A stretch of DNA of 64,000 nt from Candidatus Microbacterium colombiense. GTDB taxonomy: Bacteria; Actinomycetota; Actinomycetes; Actinomycetales; Microbacteriaceae. The stretch's first letter is position 1. The number at the start of each line of letters is the position of its first letter. The stretch lies in contig CP119308.1 of NCBI GenBank assembly GCA_029203165.1, forward strand, positions 124,001 through 188,000, read 5' to 3'. The position numbers and the translations under genes were made by a program. Below the pieces are notes generated by a model. It was not told the DNA's origin. It worked only from the letters and a program-made list of their open reading frames with translations, and ran no database searches. Of this stretch, positions 15,566-24,124 are shown in pieces.

Positions 15566-16594
15566 ATGAGCCGCACGACGATCGCCGATGTCGCCCGCGA
15601 GGCCGGCGTGACCAAGGCCACCGTCTCGCACGCGCTGAGCGGCAATCGCCCCATCTCGGATGAGACGAAGGCGAAGGTGCTCGCCGCAGCCGAGAAGCTG
15701 AACTGGGTGCCCAGCCAGAGCGCCAGGGCCCTCGCCACGCGCCGCGCGAATGCGGTCGCTGTCGTGCTCGCCCGCGACCCCGAGGTCATCGCGAACGATT
15801 CGTTCTTCCCGGCCTTCATCGCCGGCGTCGAATCGGTGCTGTCCGAGACCGAGACCGCGCTGATCCTCCAGGTCGTTCCCGACCGCGAGGCCGAAGAACG
15901 CGCCTACCGCGCTCTGACCCACGGACGTGCCGACGGCGCCCTGCTGCTCGATCTCCGTGACGACGACTGGCGCGTGCCGTTCCTCGACGACCTGGGCCTG
16001 CCCACCGTTCTCGTCGGCGCCTACGAGCAGCCCAGCGCGTTCTCCTGCGTGCGCACCGACGACGCAGCCCCGGTGCGTGAGCTCATCGCGCACCTCCGCG
16101 ACGCCGGACACGAACGCATCGCCCACGTCTCGGGTCCGCTCGACTACGTGCACTCCCGCGCCCGCGCCGACGCCTACATCGCCACGATCGGCGACGACGC
16201 ACTGCTGCGCGAGGGTGACTTCACCGCCGCGAGCGGACGCGCGCTCACGGCGCAGCTCCTGGCGCTGCCCGACCGCCCGACCGCCATCCTGTACTCGAAC
16301 GACACCATGGCGATCGCCGGGCTGTCGTTCGCGCGCTCGCAGGGTCTCGTGATCCCCGACGATCTCGCGATCTCGGGCTTCGACGACGACCACCTGTCGG
16401 CGCACCTCTCTCCGGCGCTGACCAGCGTCTCGTCGGATCCCGCGGCGCGAGGTCGCGCCGCCGCCCGCCTTCTGCGGGCAGACATCCTCGGGGCGCAACC
16501 GCGCACCGAGATCGTCGACTGCAACGTCGTGCACTTCCGTGAGAGCACCGCGTCGTCGACCGTTCCACCCACTGTGTCGAGGAGGACACCATGA
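15566..16594 (+). CDS. LacI-family transcriptional repressor
   Basis: A 342-residue regulator: LacI headpiece at 1-50 (TTIADVAREAGVTKATVSHALSGNRPISDETKAKV) and a periplasmic-binding-protein-like sugar-binding domain to the end. ATG 15566 follows GAGGAGG. It is the first gene of a sugar ABC transporter operon and overlaps the next start by four bases (ATGA), so repressor and transporter are made from one transcript. The inducer is probably the transported oligosaccharide, likely a beta-mannoside given the GH130 gene. Confidence 0.93.
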   Translation: MSRTTIADVAREAGVTKATVSHALSGNRPISDETKAKVLAAAEKLNWVPSQSARALATRRANAVAVVLARDPEVIANDSFFPAFIAGVESVLSETETALILQVVPDREAEERAYRALTHGRADGALLLDLRDDDWRVPFLDDLGLPTVLVGAYEQPSAFSCVRTDDAAPVRELIAHLRDAGHERIAHVSGPLDYVHSRARADAYIATIGDDALLREGDFTAASGRALTAQLLALPDRPTAILYSNDTMAIAGLSFARSQGLVIPDDLAISGFDDDHLSAHLSPALTSVSSDPAARGRAAARLLRADILGAQPRTEIVDCNVVHFRESTASSTVPPTVSRRTP

Positions 16595-17862
16595 AGAAGA
16601 TCAGCGCAGTCGCACTCGTCGGCGCATTCGCACTCGTCGCCACCGGTTGTTCCGCGGGCGGCGGCGGGGGCTCCGACTCGGGCTCCGCCGAGGCCACGGG
16701 TCCGATCAAGGTCTGGCTCTCGAACAACGAGCAGGAGGTCGCCTGGGGCACCGCGGTCGTCGAGGCCTGGAACGCGGAGCATCCCGACGAGAAGGTCACC
16801 GCCCAGGAGATCCCCGCGGGTTCCTCCTCGGAGGAGGCCATCACCGCGGCGATCACGGCGGGCACCGCACCCTGCCTCGTCTACAACGTGGCACCCGCAG
16901 CCGTCTCCGGCTGGGTCAAGCAGGGCGGACTCGTCGACCTCAGCACGCTCGACGGCGGCAGCGACTACATCACCGAGCGCAGCGGCGACGTCGAGGCCTA
17001 CGCCACCGACGGCAGCTACTACCAGCTGCCGTGGAAGTCGAACCCCGTGATGGTCATGTACAACAAGGCACTGTTCGAAGCCGCGGGCATCGACCCGGAA
17101 GACCCGCAGATGAACACGTACGACGCGTTCCTCGACGGGGCGAAGGCGATCGTCGACTCGGGCGTGCAGAGCGCGATCTGGCCGGCGCCGACCAGCGAGT
17201 TCTACCAGCCCTGGTTCGACTTCTACCCGCTCTATCTCGCCGAGACCGATGGCACGATGCTCGTCGAAGACGGCGCATCGACCTTCGACTCGGATGCCGG
17301 CACGACGGTCGCCGACTTCTGGGCGACCATCTACAAGGACAAGCTCGCGCCGAATGAGGCATCCACCGACGACGCGATGTCGGCCGGCACCACCGCCATG
17401 CAGCTCGCCGGCCCCTGGGCGATCCCCTCGTACGCCGACACCGTCGACGTGGGCTTCATGCCGGTGCCGACCAGCGACGGACGCGAGAACCCGACGACCT
17501 TCGCCGACTCGAAGAGCGTGTCGATGTTCACCTCGTGCGAGAACCAGGGAACGGCGTGGGAGTTCCTGCAGTTCTCGACGAACGTCGACAACGACGGTGC
17601 CCTGCTCGAGGCCACCGGACAGATGCCGATGCGCACCGGGCTCACCGACGCCTACGCCGACTACTTCGCCGCGAACCCGAACTACGTGGCGTTCGCCGAG
17701 CAGGCCGAGAACACCGCCGACGTGCCCAGCATCCCCAACTCGGTCGAGGCCTGGCAGGCCTTCCGCGACGAGTACTCCTCCGCGGTGATCTTCGCGAAGG
17801 AGTCGGTGGGCGACTTCCTCAGCAACGCCGCGTCGAAGATCGACACGCTCGTCGCCGAGTGA
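16591..17862 (+). CDS. Sugar ABC transporter substrate-binding lipoprotein
   Basis: A 423-residue extracytoplasmic solute-binding protein of family 1. The signal peptide ends in lipobox VATGC with lipidated Cys20, followed by a Gly/Ser linker. The mature domain shows family motifs such as IKVWLSNNEQEVAWGTAVVEAWNA and AMQLAGPWAIPSYADTVDVGFMPVP. It delivers an oligosaccharide to the two permeases encoded next. No ATPase is in the operon, so a shared MsmK/UgpC-type ATPase elsewhere is probably used. Confidence 0.93.
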   Translation: MKKISAVALVGAFALVATGCSAGGGGGSDSGSAEATGPIKVWLSNNEQEVAWGTAVVEAWNAEHPDEKVTAQEIPAGSSSEEAITAAITAGTAPCLVYNVAPAAVSGWVKQGGLVDLSTLDGGSDYITERSGDVEAYATDGSYYQLPWKSNPVMVMYNKALFEAAGIDPEDPQMNTYDAFLDGAKAIVDSGVQSAIWPAPTSEFYQPWFDFYPLYLAETDGTMLVEDGASTFDSDAGTTVADFWATIYKDKLAPNEASTDDAMSAGTTAMQLAGPWAIPSYADTVDVGFMPVPTSDGRENPTTFADSKSVSMFTSCENQGTAWEFLQFSTNVDNDGALLEATGQMPMRTGLTDAYADYFAANPNYVAFAEQAENTADVPSIPNSVEAWQAFRDEYSSAVIFAKESVGDFLSNAASKIDTLVAE

Positions 17863-17866
17863 CCTC

Positions 17867-18763
17867 ATGACCGACAACCGGCGGTTGCGCACCCGATGGC
17901 TGGGTGCGCAACCGATCGGCGGCCTCTTCGCGCTGCCGTACTTCGTCTTCGTGATCGCGATCTTCGCGTATCCGCTCGCGTTCGCGGTCTACATCGCCTT
18001 CCACGACTACTTCTTCACCGCGCCGAACGTCGAGGTCGACCGTCCCTTCGTGGGGTTCGACAACTTCGTCACCGTGCTCACCGACCCGAGGGTGCTCGGC
18101 TCGTTCCGCAACACCCTCGTGTTCCTGGTGATCAACGTGCCGCTCACCGCGGTGCTGTCGCTCGTGCTCGCGGCCGCGCTGAACACCGGCATCCGCTGGG
18201 TCGCCGCCTACCGCGTCGCGTTCTACGTGCCGTATCTCACCGCGAGCGTGTCGCTGGTGGGCGTCTGGATGCTGCTGTTCTCCGGCAACGGCCTGATCAA
18301 CACCATCCTCGGACCGCTCGCCCCCGACCCGTCGTGGCTCGTGAACAGCGGGCTGGCGATGCCGATGATCGCGTTCTACGTCACCTGGAAGCAGCTCGGC
18401 TTCTACATCCTGCTCTACCTCGCCGCCCTGCAGAACGTGCCCAAGGAGCTGTACGAGTCGGCCGAAACCGACGGCGCCGGTGCCCTCAAGCGCTTCCTGC
18501 ACGTGACGATCCCCGGGGTGCGCAGTGCCACCACGCTCGTGCTGATCCTCTCGATCATCACCGGCGCCAACCTGTTCACCGAGCCCTACCTGCTCACCAA
18601 CGGCGGAGGCCCCGACGGCGCCTCCTCGACCCCGGTCCTGCTCATCTACCAGCTGGGCATCCAGCAGCAGAACCCCGACACCGCCGCCGCGATCGGCATG
18701 ATCCTGGTGATCCTCGTCGGGATGCTGTCACTCGCCGCCAACCGCGCCACCAGGGAGCGATGA
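17867..18763 (+). CDS. Sugar ABC transporter permease (MalF type)
   Basis: A 298-residue inner-membrane permease with six main helices. The cytoplasmic coupling loop contains the EAA motif (ELYESAETDGAGALKRFLHVTIPGV). It pairs with the MalG-type permease encoded directly downstream by ATGA overlap. ATG 17867 is four bases after the binding-protein stop. Confidence 0.92.
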   Translation: MTDNRRLRTRWLGAQPIGGLFALPYFVFVIAIFAYPLAFAVYIAFHDYFFTAPNVEVDRPFVGFDNFVTVLTDPRVLGSFRNTLVFLVINVPLTAVLSLVLAAALNTGIRWVAAYRVAFYVPYLTASVSLVGVWMLLFSGNGLINTILGPLAPDPSWLVNSGLAMPMIAFYVTWKQLGFYILLYLAALQNVPKELYESAETDGAGALKRFLHVTIPGVRSATTLVLILSIITGANLFTEPYLLTNGGGPDGASSTPVLLIYQLGIQQQNPDTAAAIGMILVILVGMLSLAANRATRER

Positions 18764-19602
18764 TGAGACGTACACGGTCACTGCCGCGCATCCTGAGCAT
18801 CATCCTGCTCACGGCTGCGGCCATCGGATTCGCCTTCCCGTTCTACTTCATGCTCGTGGGGGCCTTCCAGGAGAACCCGACGAACTCGCCGAGCGAACTG
18901 CTGCCCACCAGCGGCTGGACCGTCGACAACTTCATCGCGATCGACTCGCGCATCGACCTGATGGGTTCGCTGCTCAACTCGCTGATCTTCACGGCCGGTG
19001 TGCTGCTGGGAACCGTGGTGTTCGGGCTGCTCGCGGGCTACGCGATCGCCCGCCTCGACTTCCGGGGCCGCGGCGTGATCTGGGTGCTGATGCTGCTCGT
19101 GCAGATGGTGCCGTTCCAGCTGCTGATGATCCCGCTCTACGTGCAGATCACACGCAACTACGGCCTCGGCGACTCGTACATGGGCATGATCCTGCCGTTC
19201 CTGATCAACACGACGGCGGTGTTCATCTTCGTGCAGTTCTTCAAGGCGCTGCCGGTGGAGATCTTCGAGGCCGCGCGCATCGACGGCGCGGGCGAGATCC
19301 GCCTGCTGACCTCGGTCGCGATCCCGCTCATCAAGCCGGTGCTCGTGACGGTCGTGCTGGTCACCTTCATCGGGCCGTGGAACGAGTTCCTGTGGCCGTT
19401 CCTGATCACGAAGGATGCCACGCTCCAACCGTTGGCCGTCTCGCTGGCCAACTACATCTCCAACGTGGCGCAGTCCACGGCCAACCCGAACGGGGCGATC
19501 CTCGCGGGTGCCACGGCGCTCGCCTTCCCCGTCGTGATCCTGTTCGTCGTCTTCCAACGCTTCTTCACCGCCACCGATCTCGGTGCCGCGGTCAAGGGCT
19601 GA
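18760..19602 (+). CDS. Sugar ABC transporter permease (MalG type)
   Basis: A 280-residue permease with six helices and the EAA loop EIFEAARIDGAGEIRLLTSVAIPLIKP. It starts at ATG 18760 (a second ATG follows at once), overlapping the upstream stop. Together with the MalF-type partner it forms the channel of a CUT1 carbohydrate importer. Confidence 0.92.
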   Translation: MMRRTRSLPRILSIILLTAAAIGFAFPFYFMLVGAFQENPTNSPSELLPTSGWTVDNFIAIDSRIDLMGSLLNSLIFTAGVLLGTVVFGLLAGYAIARLDFRGRGVIWVLMLLVQMVPFQLLMIPLYVQITRNYGLGDSYMGMILPFLINTTAVFIFVQFFKALPVEIFEAARIDGAGEIRLLTSVAIPLIKPVLVTVVLVTFIGPWNEFLWPFLITKDATLQPLAVSLANYISNVAQSTANPNGAILAGATALAFPVVILFVVFQRFFTATDLGAAVKG

Positions 19603-19625
19603 TCCCATCCCCAGAAAGGACATCC

Positions 19626-20597
19626 ATGTTCACCGGAGCATCCTTCCCCCTCGGACCGTTCACGCCCTACGAGGGCAACCCGATCCTGCGTCCGCGCGGC
19701 GACAGCTGGGAGTCGGCCAACCTCTACAACCCCGCGGCGCTCGTCGACGGTGACGAGGTCGTGCTGCTCTACCGCGCGCACGCCGACGACATCGTGTCGC
19801 ACATCGGCATGGCCCGCTCGAGCGACGGCGTGAACTTCACCCGCGAGGACGCCCCGATCCTCTCCCCCTCGGAGGACTACGAACGGTACGGATGCGAAGA
19901 CCCGCGCATCGCGCTGATCGACGGCACGTTCTACCTCACCTACACGGGGTGGGACCGTCACAGCGCGCAGCTGTGCCTGGCGACCTCGCCCGATCTGCGC
20001 ACCTGGACCAAGCACGGACCGCTGTTCGAGGACTTCGACACGTTCAAGACCGTCGACCCGCGCGGCTTCAACTGGTCGAAGGCCGGCGTCATCGTGCCTC
20101 AGAAGATGCACGGCAAGTGGTGGATGTACTTCGGCGAGGGCGCGATCTACTGGGCCACCAGCGACGACCTGATCCATTGGACCCCGGGCACCGCCGACAC
20201 CGACCCGATGTACTCCCCGACACCGGGCACGTGGGACGAAGCTCTGGTCGAGATCGGCACGTCGCCGGTCGTCGCCGACAACGGGTTGCTCGTCTTCCTC
20301 ACGAACGGTGCCACGCGCGTCGTGCACGACGACGGCACGGTCGACGTGGATTACCGGTGCGGCCAGATCGCGATCGATCCGGATGAGCCCACCCGGGTGA
20401 TCGGGCGGATGCAGGAGCCCTGGCTGCGTCCGCAGACGTTCGAAGACATGCACGGGCTCGTCTCCAACGTGACCTTCGTGGAGGGTCTGGTGAAGTTCCA
20501 CGACAAGTGGTTCGCGTACTACGGGCAGTCCGACACCACTCTCGCCGTCGCCATCCACGATCCCGCCGAGTCCTGGGGTCGCGCGCTGCGCGACTGA
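19626..20597 (+). CDS. GH130-family glycoside phosphorylase
   Basis: A 323-residue five-bladed beta-propeller of glycoside hydrolase family 130. NPILRPRGDSWESANLYNPAALVDGDEVVLLYRAH, YGCEDPRIALIDGTFYLTYTGWD and GAIYWATSDDLIHW are family segments. Most members phosphorolyse beta-mannosides (mannosyl-glucose, mannooligosaccharides, mannosyl-GlcNAc), releasing mannose-1-phosphate; some are hydrolases. There is no signal peptide, so it acts on imported sugar in the cytoplasm, matching its place after the transporter. ATG 19626 has AGAAAGGA upstream. Confidence 0.9.
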   Translation: MFTGASFPLGPFTPYEGNPILRPRGDSWESANLYNPAALVDGDEVVLLYRAHADDIVSHIGMARSSDGVNFTREDAPILSPSEDYERYGCEDPRIALIDGTFYLTYTGWDRHSAQLCLATSPDLRTWTKHGPLFEDFDTFKTVDPRGFNWSKAGVIVPQKMHGKWWMYFGEGAIYWATSDDLIHWTPGTADTDPMYSPTPGTWDEALVEIGTSPVVADNGLLVFLTNGATRVVHDDGTVDVDYRCGQIAIDPDEPTRVIGRMQEPWLRPQTFEDMHGLVSNVTFVEGLVKFHDKWFAYYGQSDTTLAVAIHDPAESWGRALRD

Positions 20598-20612
20598 CTG
20601 ACTTCCGCACCC

Positions 20613-20695
20613 CGACGAATCGCCGAGACCATGACGATTCGCGGAGGATTCACCCCGATTCCTCCGTGAATCGTCATCGGCTCCGTGAATCGTCG
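20613..20695. repeat. Nested inverted repeat after the GH130 gene
   Basis: ATGACGATTCGCGGAGGA (20631-20648) and TCCTCCGTGAATCGTCAT (20660-20677) pair at 17 of 18 positions around an 11-base loop. An outer pair (20613-20627 with 20681-20695) repeats the GACGAATC/GAATCGTC theme with mismatches. It could be a transcription end or processing site between GH130 and the Tat-exported protein. Three CCAACT units follow at about 20701-20720. Confidence 0.75.
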
Positions 20696-20760
20696 CCCCA
20701 CTCCAACTCCAACTCCAACTCCACCGACACCCACATCCACCGACACAGAGAAGTGACGAC

Positions 20761-22815
20761 ATGGACACCTCACGACGTTCGTTCCTGACCATCGCGGCGA
20801 CGGCATCCGCCCTCGCCCTCCTCCCCGTCGACGCGGCCTTCGCGTCGAACGGGGCAGCAGCGACCGGCGGCTCGCTGCTGCCGGCAGAGGGGGTGGCACG
20901 CGGCTCGGCGCGCGGGCGCCGTCTCACCAACCTCGCGCATCTGCGGTTCCTGCTCGCCGAGGTCCCGGTGGCGGCGAGTGCCACGCACACGACCTTCGGC
21001 ATCGACACACAGCCGGTCGTGCGGGCACCGTGGACGTACGCCGACACCGACGGCGCCGGCGGCTACCGCCCGGTCGGCGGCGGCACACGGGATGCGGCCA
21101 CCGGGCACTGGACACAGGGTGCGTACAACGCCGACGACATCGCCCGCGCCGCCATCGTGTTCCTGCGCGACTGGAAGGCGACCGGCGACGCGCAGAGCCG
21201 CGACGAGGCCCGCGACGTGCTGCGGTCTCTCGCGTTCCTGCAGACCACCGGCGGGGCGAACGCCGGGCGCGTGGTGCTGTGGCAGCAGGAGGACGGCACG
21301 CTCAACCCCAGCGCGATCCCGGTCGAGCTGCCCGACCCCTCGGACTCTGCCGAGTCGTACTGGCTCGCGCGCAGCGTGTGGGCGTTCGGCGAGGGCTATG
21401 CCGCATTCCGCCGCACGGATCGGGCCTTCGCCGCGTTCCTGCTCGAGCGTCTGCACCTGTGCCTCGATGCCCTCGGGCGTGAGTCGCTGTCGCGCGCAGG
21501 GCAGTGGGTGCGCAGCGACGGCAGGAAGCTGCCCGCCTGGCTGATCGCGGGTGGGGCGGATGCCACAGCCGAGGCCATGCTCGGACTCGCCCCCGCGGCA
21601 GAAGCCGGAGACTCCCGCAGCCGCCGAGCCCTGCAGACCTACGGCGAGGGCGTCGCGGCGATGGCCAGCGACCCCGCGAAGGGCTGGCCGTTCGGCGCCG
21701 TGCTGCCGTGGACCGGCTCCCTCGGGTTCTGGCACGCGTGGGGTGCGGCGGCTCCGGAAGCCCTGGCGCGCGCGGGCGGGCTGCTGCGGCGCCGCGACTG
21801 GACGAGCGCCGCGATCGCCGATGCCGGGCGCTTCACGCCGCAGGTGCTGGCGAGCGGCGGACCCCACAACGCGTGGGCCCCGATTCCCGCCGAGGCGCAG
21901 ATCGCCTACGGTGCGCACGGCCGGGTGGCCGGCGCGGTGCAGGCCGCAGCGGTGGGCGGCGACGGGCTGCGTGTGCTCGCCGGTCTTGCGGCCGGCTGGT
22001 TCTTCGGTGCGAACACCGCCGGCATCCCGGTGTACGACCCGACGACCGGCGTCACGTTCGACGGCGTCGAGACCGACGGGCGCGTCAACCGGAACTCCGG
22101 CGCGGAATCGACGATCCACGGGCTCCTCACGATGCTGCTGCTGGACGCGAACCGCGACATCGCCCAGATCGCGAGCTCGATCACCGGGCTGTCGTCGTTC
22201 ACCGGGCTGCGCGTGCTCGAGGCCGAGTCCGCCCGCCTGTCACCGGGGGCCGTGGTCGAGACGCCGGCGGGCGGAGCGTGGATCGGCGAGGGCAACCTCT
22301 CCGGAGGCAAGTATGTGCGGCTGGCGAAGGGCGAGTGGGCCGAGTTCGACGTGACCGAGGCCGGCGGCATCCTGCACGGGCTCGTCTGGCGCCAGGCCGC
22401 GGGCGCCGGCGACGCCGTGTGGGAGGTGCTCCGCGGGCGACGGACGGTGTGGAGCACGAAGACCGCGGCAGGCGGCACCGGCGACCGCGGATTGACCGAG
22501 GCCGACGGGGCGCTCGTGCCGCAGCTGCTGGGCGGCGACCTACCCGAGGGTCCGCTCGTGGTGCGCTGCACCAGCCGCGGCGACGTGCGACTCGACGCGC
22601 TGGTGATCCAGCCGCGCGTGGTCACCGCGGTGTATGCGACGACCTCCGGCGCGGCTGTTCTGTACGCCAACGGGTCACGGTCGGAGCAGCGGGTGACCGC
22701 ACTGGCGCGGGGCAACGGCACGGCGTACGACGCCGACGGTGCTCAGCGCGGTCAGGCCGTGCAGGGCGGGAAGGTGCGGGTGCGCGGGGCGGGATTCACG
22801 ATCACGCGCGGGTGA
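20761..22815 (+). CDS. Tat-exported putative carbohydrate-active protein
   Basis: A 684-residue protein with a twin-arginine signal (TSRRSFLTIAATASALALL). The mature part looks like an alpha-alpha-barrel in about 50-480 (repeated helices with SAESYWLARSVWAFGEGYAAFRR and NRNSGAESTIHGLLTMLLLDANRD, reminiscent of GH9-like or six-hairpin glycosidases), then a beta-rich module (490-620) that may bind sugar. The family is not recognised with certainty. It follows the GH130 operon in the same direction and may degrade the extracellular polymer that feeds the transporter. Confidence 0.7.
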   Translation: MDTSRRSFLTIAATASALALLPVDAAFASNGAAATGGSLLPAEGVARGSARGRRLTNLAHLRFLLAEVPVAASATHTTFGIDTQPVVRAPWTYADTDGAGGYRPVGGGTRDAATGHWTQGAYNADDIARAAIVFLRDWKATGDAQSRDEARDVLRSLAFLQTTGGANAGRVVLWQQEDGTLNPSAIPVELPDPSDSAESYWLARSVWAFGEGYAAFRRTDRAFAAFLLERLHLCLDALGRESLSRAGQWVRSDGRKLPAWLIAGGADATAEAMLGLAPAAEAGDSRSRRALQTYGEGVAAMASDPAKGWPFGAVLPWTGSLGFWHAWGAAAPEALARAGGLLRRRDWTSAAIADAGRFTPQVLASGGPHNAWAPIPAEAQIAYGAHGRVAGAVQAAAVGGDGLRVLAGLAAGWFFGANTAGIPVYDPTTGVTFDGVETDGRVNRNSGAESTIHGLLTMLLLDANRDIAQIASSITGLSSFTGLRVLEAESARLSPGAVVETPAGGAWIGEGNLSGGKYVRLAKGEWAEFDVTEAGGILHGLVWRQAAGAGDAVWEVLRGRRTVWSTKTAAGGTGDRGLTEADGALVPQLLGGDLPEGPLVVRCTSRGDVRLDALVIQPRVVTAVYATTSGAAVLYANGSRSEQRVTALARGNGTAYDADGAQRGQAVQGGKVRVRGAGFTITRG

Positions 22816-22822
22816 CGCGAGC

Positions 22823-23029
22823 TCACTGAGCCGTCGGCGGCGGGGTGACGGGTCGACGGTCGACCACCGGCCAGACGACGAGCAGGAACGCCGCGAACGG
22901 CCCGAAGAACAGGGTCAGGAGGAACCACGTCCAGGCCGAGCGGTTGCGCGTGCGCGCGAACCCGCCCGAAAGGATCGCGACGGTGAGCCACATCGCGGAG
23001 ACCACGGTGCCGAGGTATTCGATCGTCAT
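22823..23029 (-). CDS. Small two-helix membrane protein
   Basis: A 68-residue protein starting at ATG 23029. Two hydrophobic helices (TVVSAMWLTVAILSGGFA and WTWFLLTLFFGPFAAFLLVVWPVV) flank a short RNRSA loop, a PLDc_N-like arrangement common in small actinobacterial membrane proteins. Function unknown. It converges with the Tat-exported protein. Confidence 0.65.
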   Translation of the reverse strand: MTIEYLGTVVSAMWLTVAILSGGFARTRNRSAWTWFLLTLFFGPFAAFLLVVWPVVDRRPVTPPPTAQ

Positions 23030-23094
23030 GCAGGCGAGCCTACGCACGGCGCGGCACGAGACCCGTCGCCGCGTCGGCGCTGCCTCCGCTCCGC

Positions 23095-23493
23095 TCAGCT
23101 CCAGAACAGAGGGAGCACGGATGCCGCGAAGCCGACCACCGCCGCACCGAGCATCACGATCGCGATCGTCGTGCACGCCCGCTCCGACGGCGCGCGTGCG
23201 TCGAGACGCATCTGCTCCGGATGACGGTCGGAGACGAAGCCCGACGGCGTGGGCAGCGCGAGGAGATGCCGCACCTCGTCCGGTGACAGGTATCGCGTGT
23301 GCGTGCGATCACCGACCGTCCACAGCGCCACGGCGTTGTCCTCGAAATCCTCGAGGATGGTCACCGGCGTTGGGCGGTGCGTGCCCTGCGCACTCCGGAT
23401 GAGCACGGCGATGAGGGCCAGCGGGACCCCCGCGATCAGACCGACCCAGCCGATGATCTCGCCCACGACGCCGACGACCTCAACGACGTGCAC
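23095..23493 (-). CDS. Hypothetical membrane protein
   Basis: A 132-residue protein from GTG 23493 with a hydrophobic N-terminal helix (GEIIGWVGLIAGVPLALIAVLI), a soluble middle (LEDFEDNAVALWTVGDRTHTRYLSPDEVRHLL) and a C-terminal helix. No family is recognised. Confidence 0.6.
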   Translation of the reverse strand: MHVVEVVGVVGEIIGWVGLIAGVPLALIAVLIRSAQGTHRPTPVTILEDFEDNAVALWTVGDRTHTRYLSPDEVRHLLALPTPSGFVSDRHPEQMRLDARAPSERACTTIAIVMLGAAVVGFAASVLPLFWS

Positions 23494-23600
23494 GTGTGGC
23501 CTGACGATCGAGCGGAGGGGTCTGTGTGGGCATGTGAGGCGATCCTATCGCCGCGCGGTCAGACCCCGGCGTCCACGGCGACGCCCCCGACACGCCGTTC

Positions 23601-23617
23601 TTTTGAATAACTCAAAA
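23601..23617 (+). promoter_or_regulatory. Fur-type palindrome before furA-katA
   Basis: TTTTGA-ATAAC-TCAAAA is a perfect dyad in an AT-rich island, 20 bases before ATG 23638. FurA proteins of actinobacteria bind one AT-rich site before furA and repress the furA-katG/katA operon until oxidised. Position and symmetry fit that role. Confidence 0.8.
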
Positions 23618-23637
23618 TAGAAGGTAGGGTCGAAGAC

Positions 23638-24057
23638 ATGGACACAGACCTCGACTCGGCGCTTCGCGACGCCGGGCTACGGGCGACCGCGGGCCGCGTC
23701 GCCGTTCTCGAGGCACTGGACTCCATGGCCCATACGGATGCGGAGCGGGTCTTCCGCGCCGTATCCGTGGTGCTGCCGACCACGTCGATCCAGTCGGTGC
23801 ACAACATCCTCGCGGACCTGACGACGGCGGGACTCATCCGCCGGATCGAACCGGCAGGATCCGCAGCCCTCTATGAGCGGCGCACCGGCGACAACCACCA
23901 CCACGTCGTCTGCACCTCCTGCGGTGCGGTCGGCGATGTGGACTGCGTCGTCGGCGAAGCGCCGTGCCTCACCCCGTCCTCGGCCGGGGGATTCACCGTC
24001 CAGACAGCCGAAGTCACCTTCTGGGGCCTGTGCCCCAGCTGCCAGAACGCCGCGTAG
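23638..24057 (+). CDS. furA: Fur-family peroxide/iron-sensing repressor
   Basis: A 139-residue Fur protein: winged helix at 5-75, metal and dimer domain after it. HHHVVCTSCG (Cys92, Cys95) and CPSC (Cys132, Cys135) form the structural zinc site of PerR/FurA. Adjacent catalase and the operator at 23601 indicate a peroxide-responsive repressor of katA and itself, acting through metal-catalysed oxidation. Confidence 0.88.
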   Translation: MDTDLDSALRDAGLRATAGRVAVLEALDSMAHTDAERVFRAVSVVLPTTSIQSVHNILADLTTAGLIRRIEPAGSAALYERRTGDNHHHVVCTSCGAVGDVDCVVGEAPCLTPSSAGGFTVQTAEVTFWGLCPSCQNAA

Positions 24058-24124
24058 TCCGACGTCCGCGCCCGCCCATCCGGGCAGGGGTGTTCGTCGC
24101 GCCTGCGCGCAGAAGGAGAAGATC

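Noticed and set aside
16174..17892. 572-codon minus-strand frame opposite LacI and the binding protein
   Set aside because: Antisense shadow; the plus strand has clear LacI and lipoprotein features.
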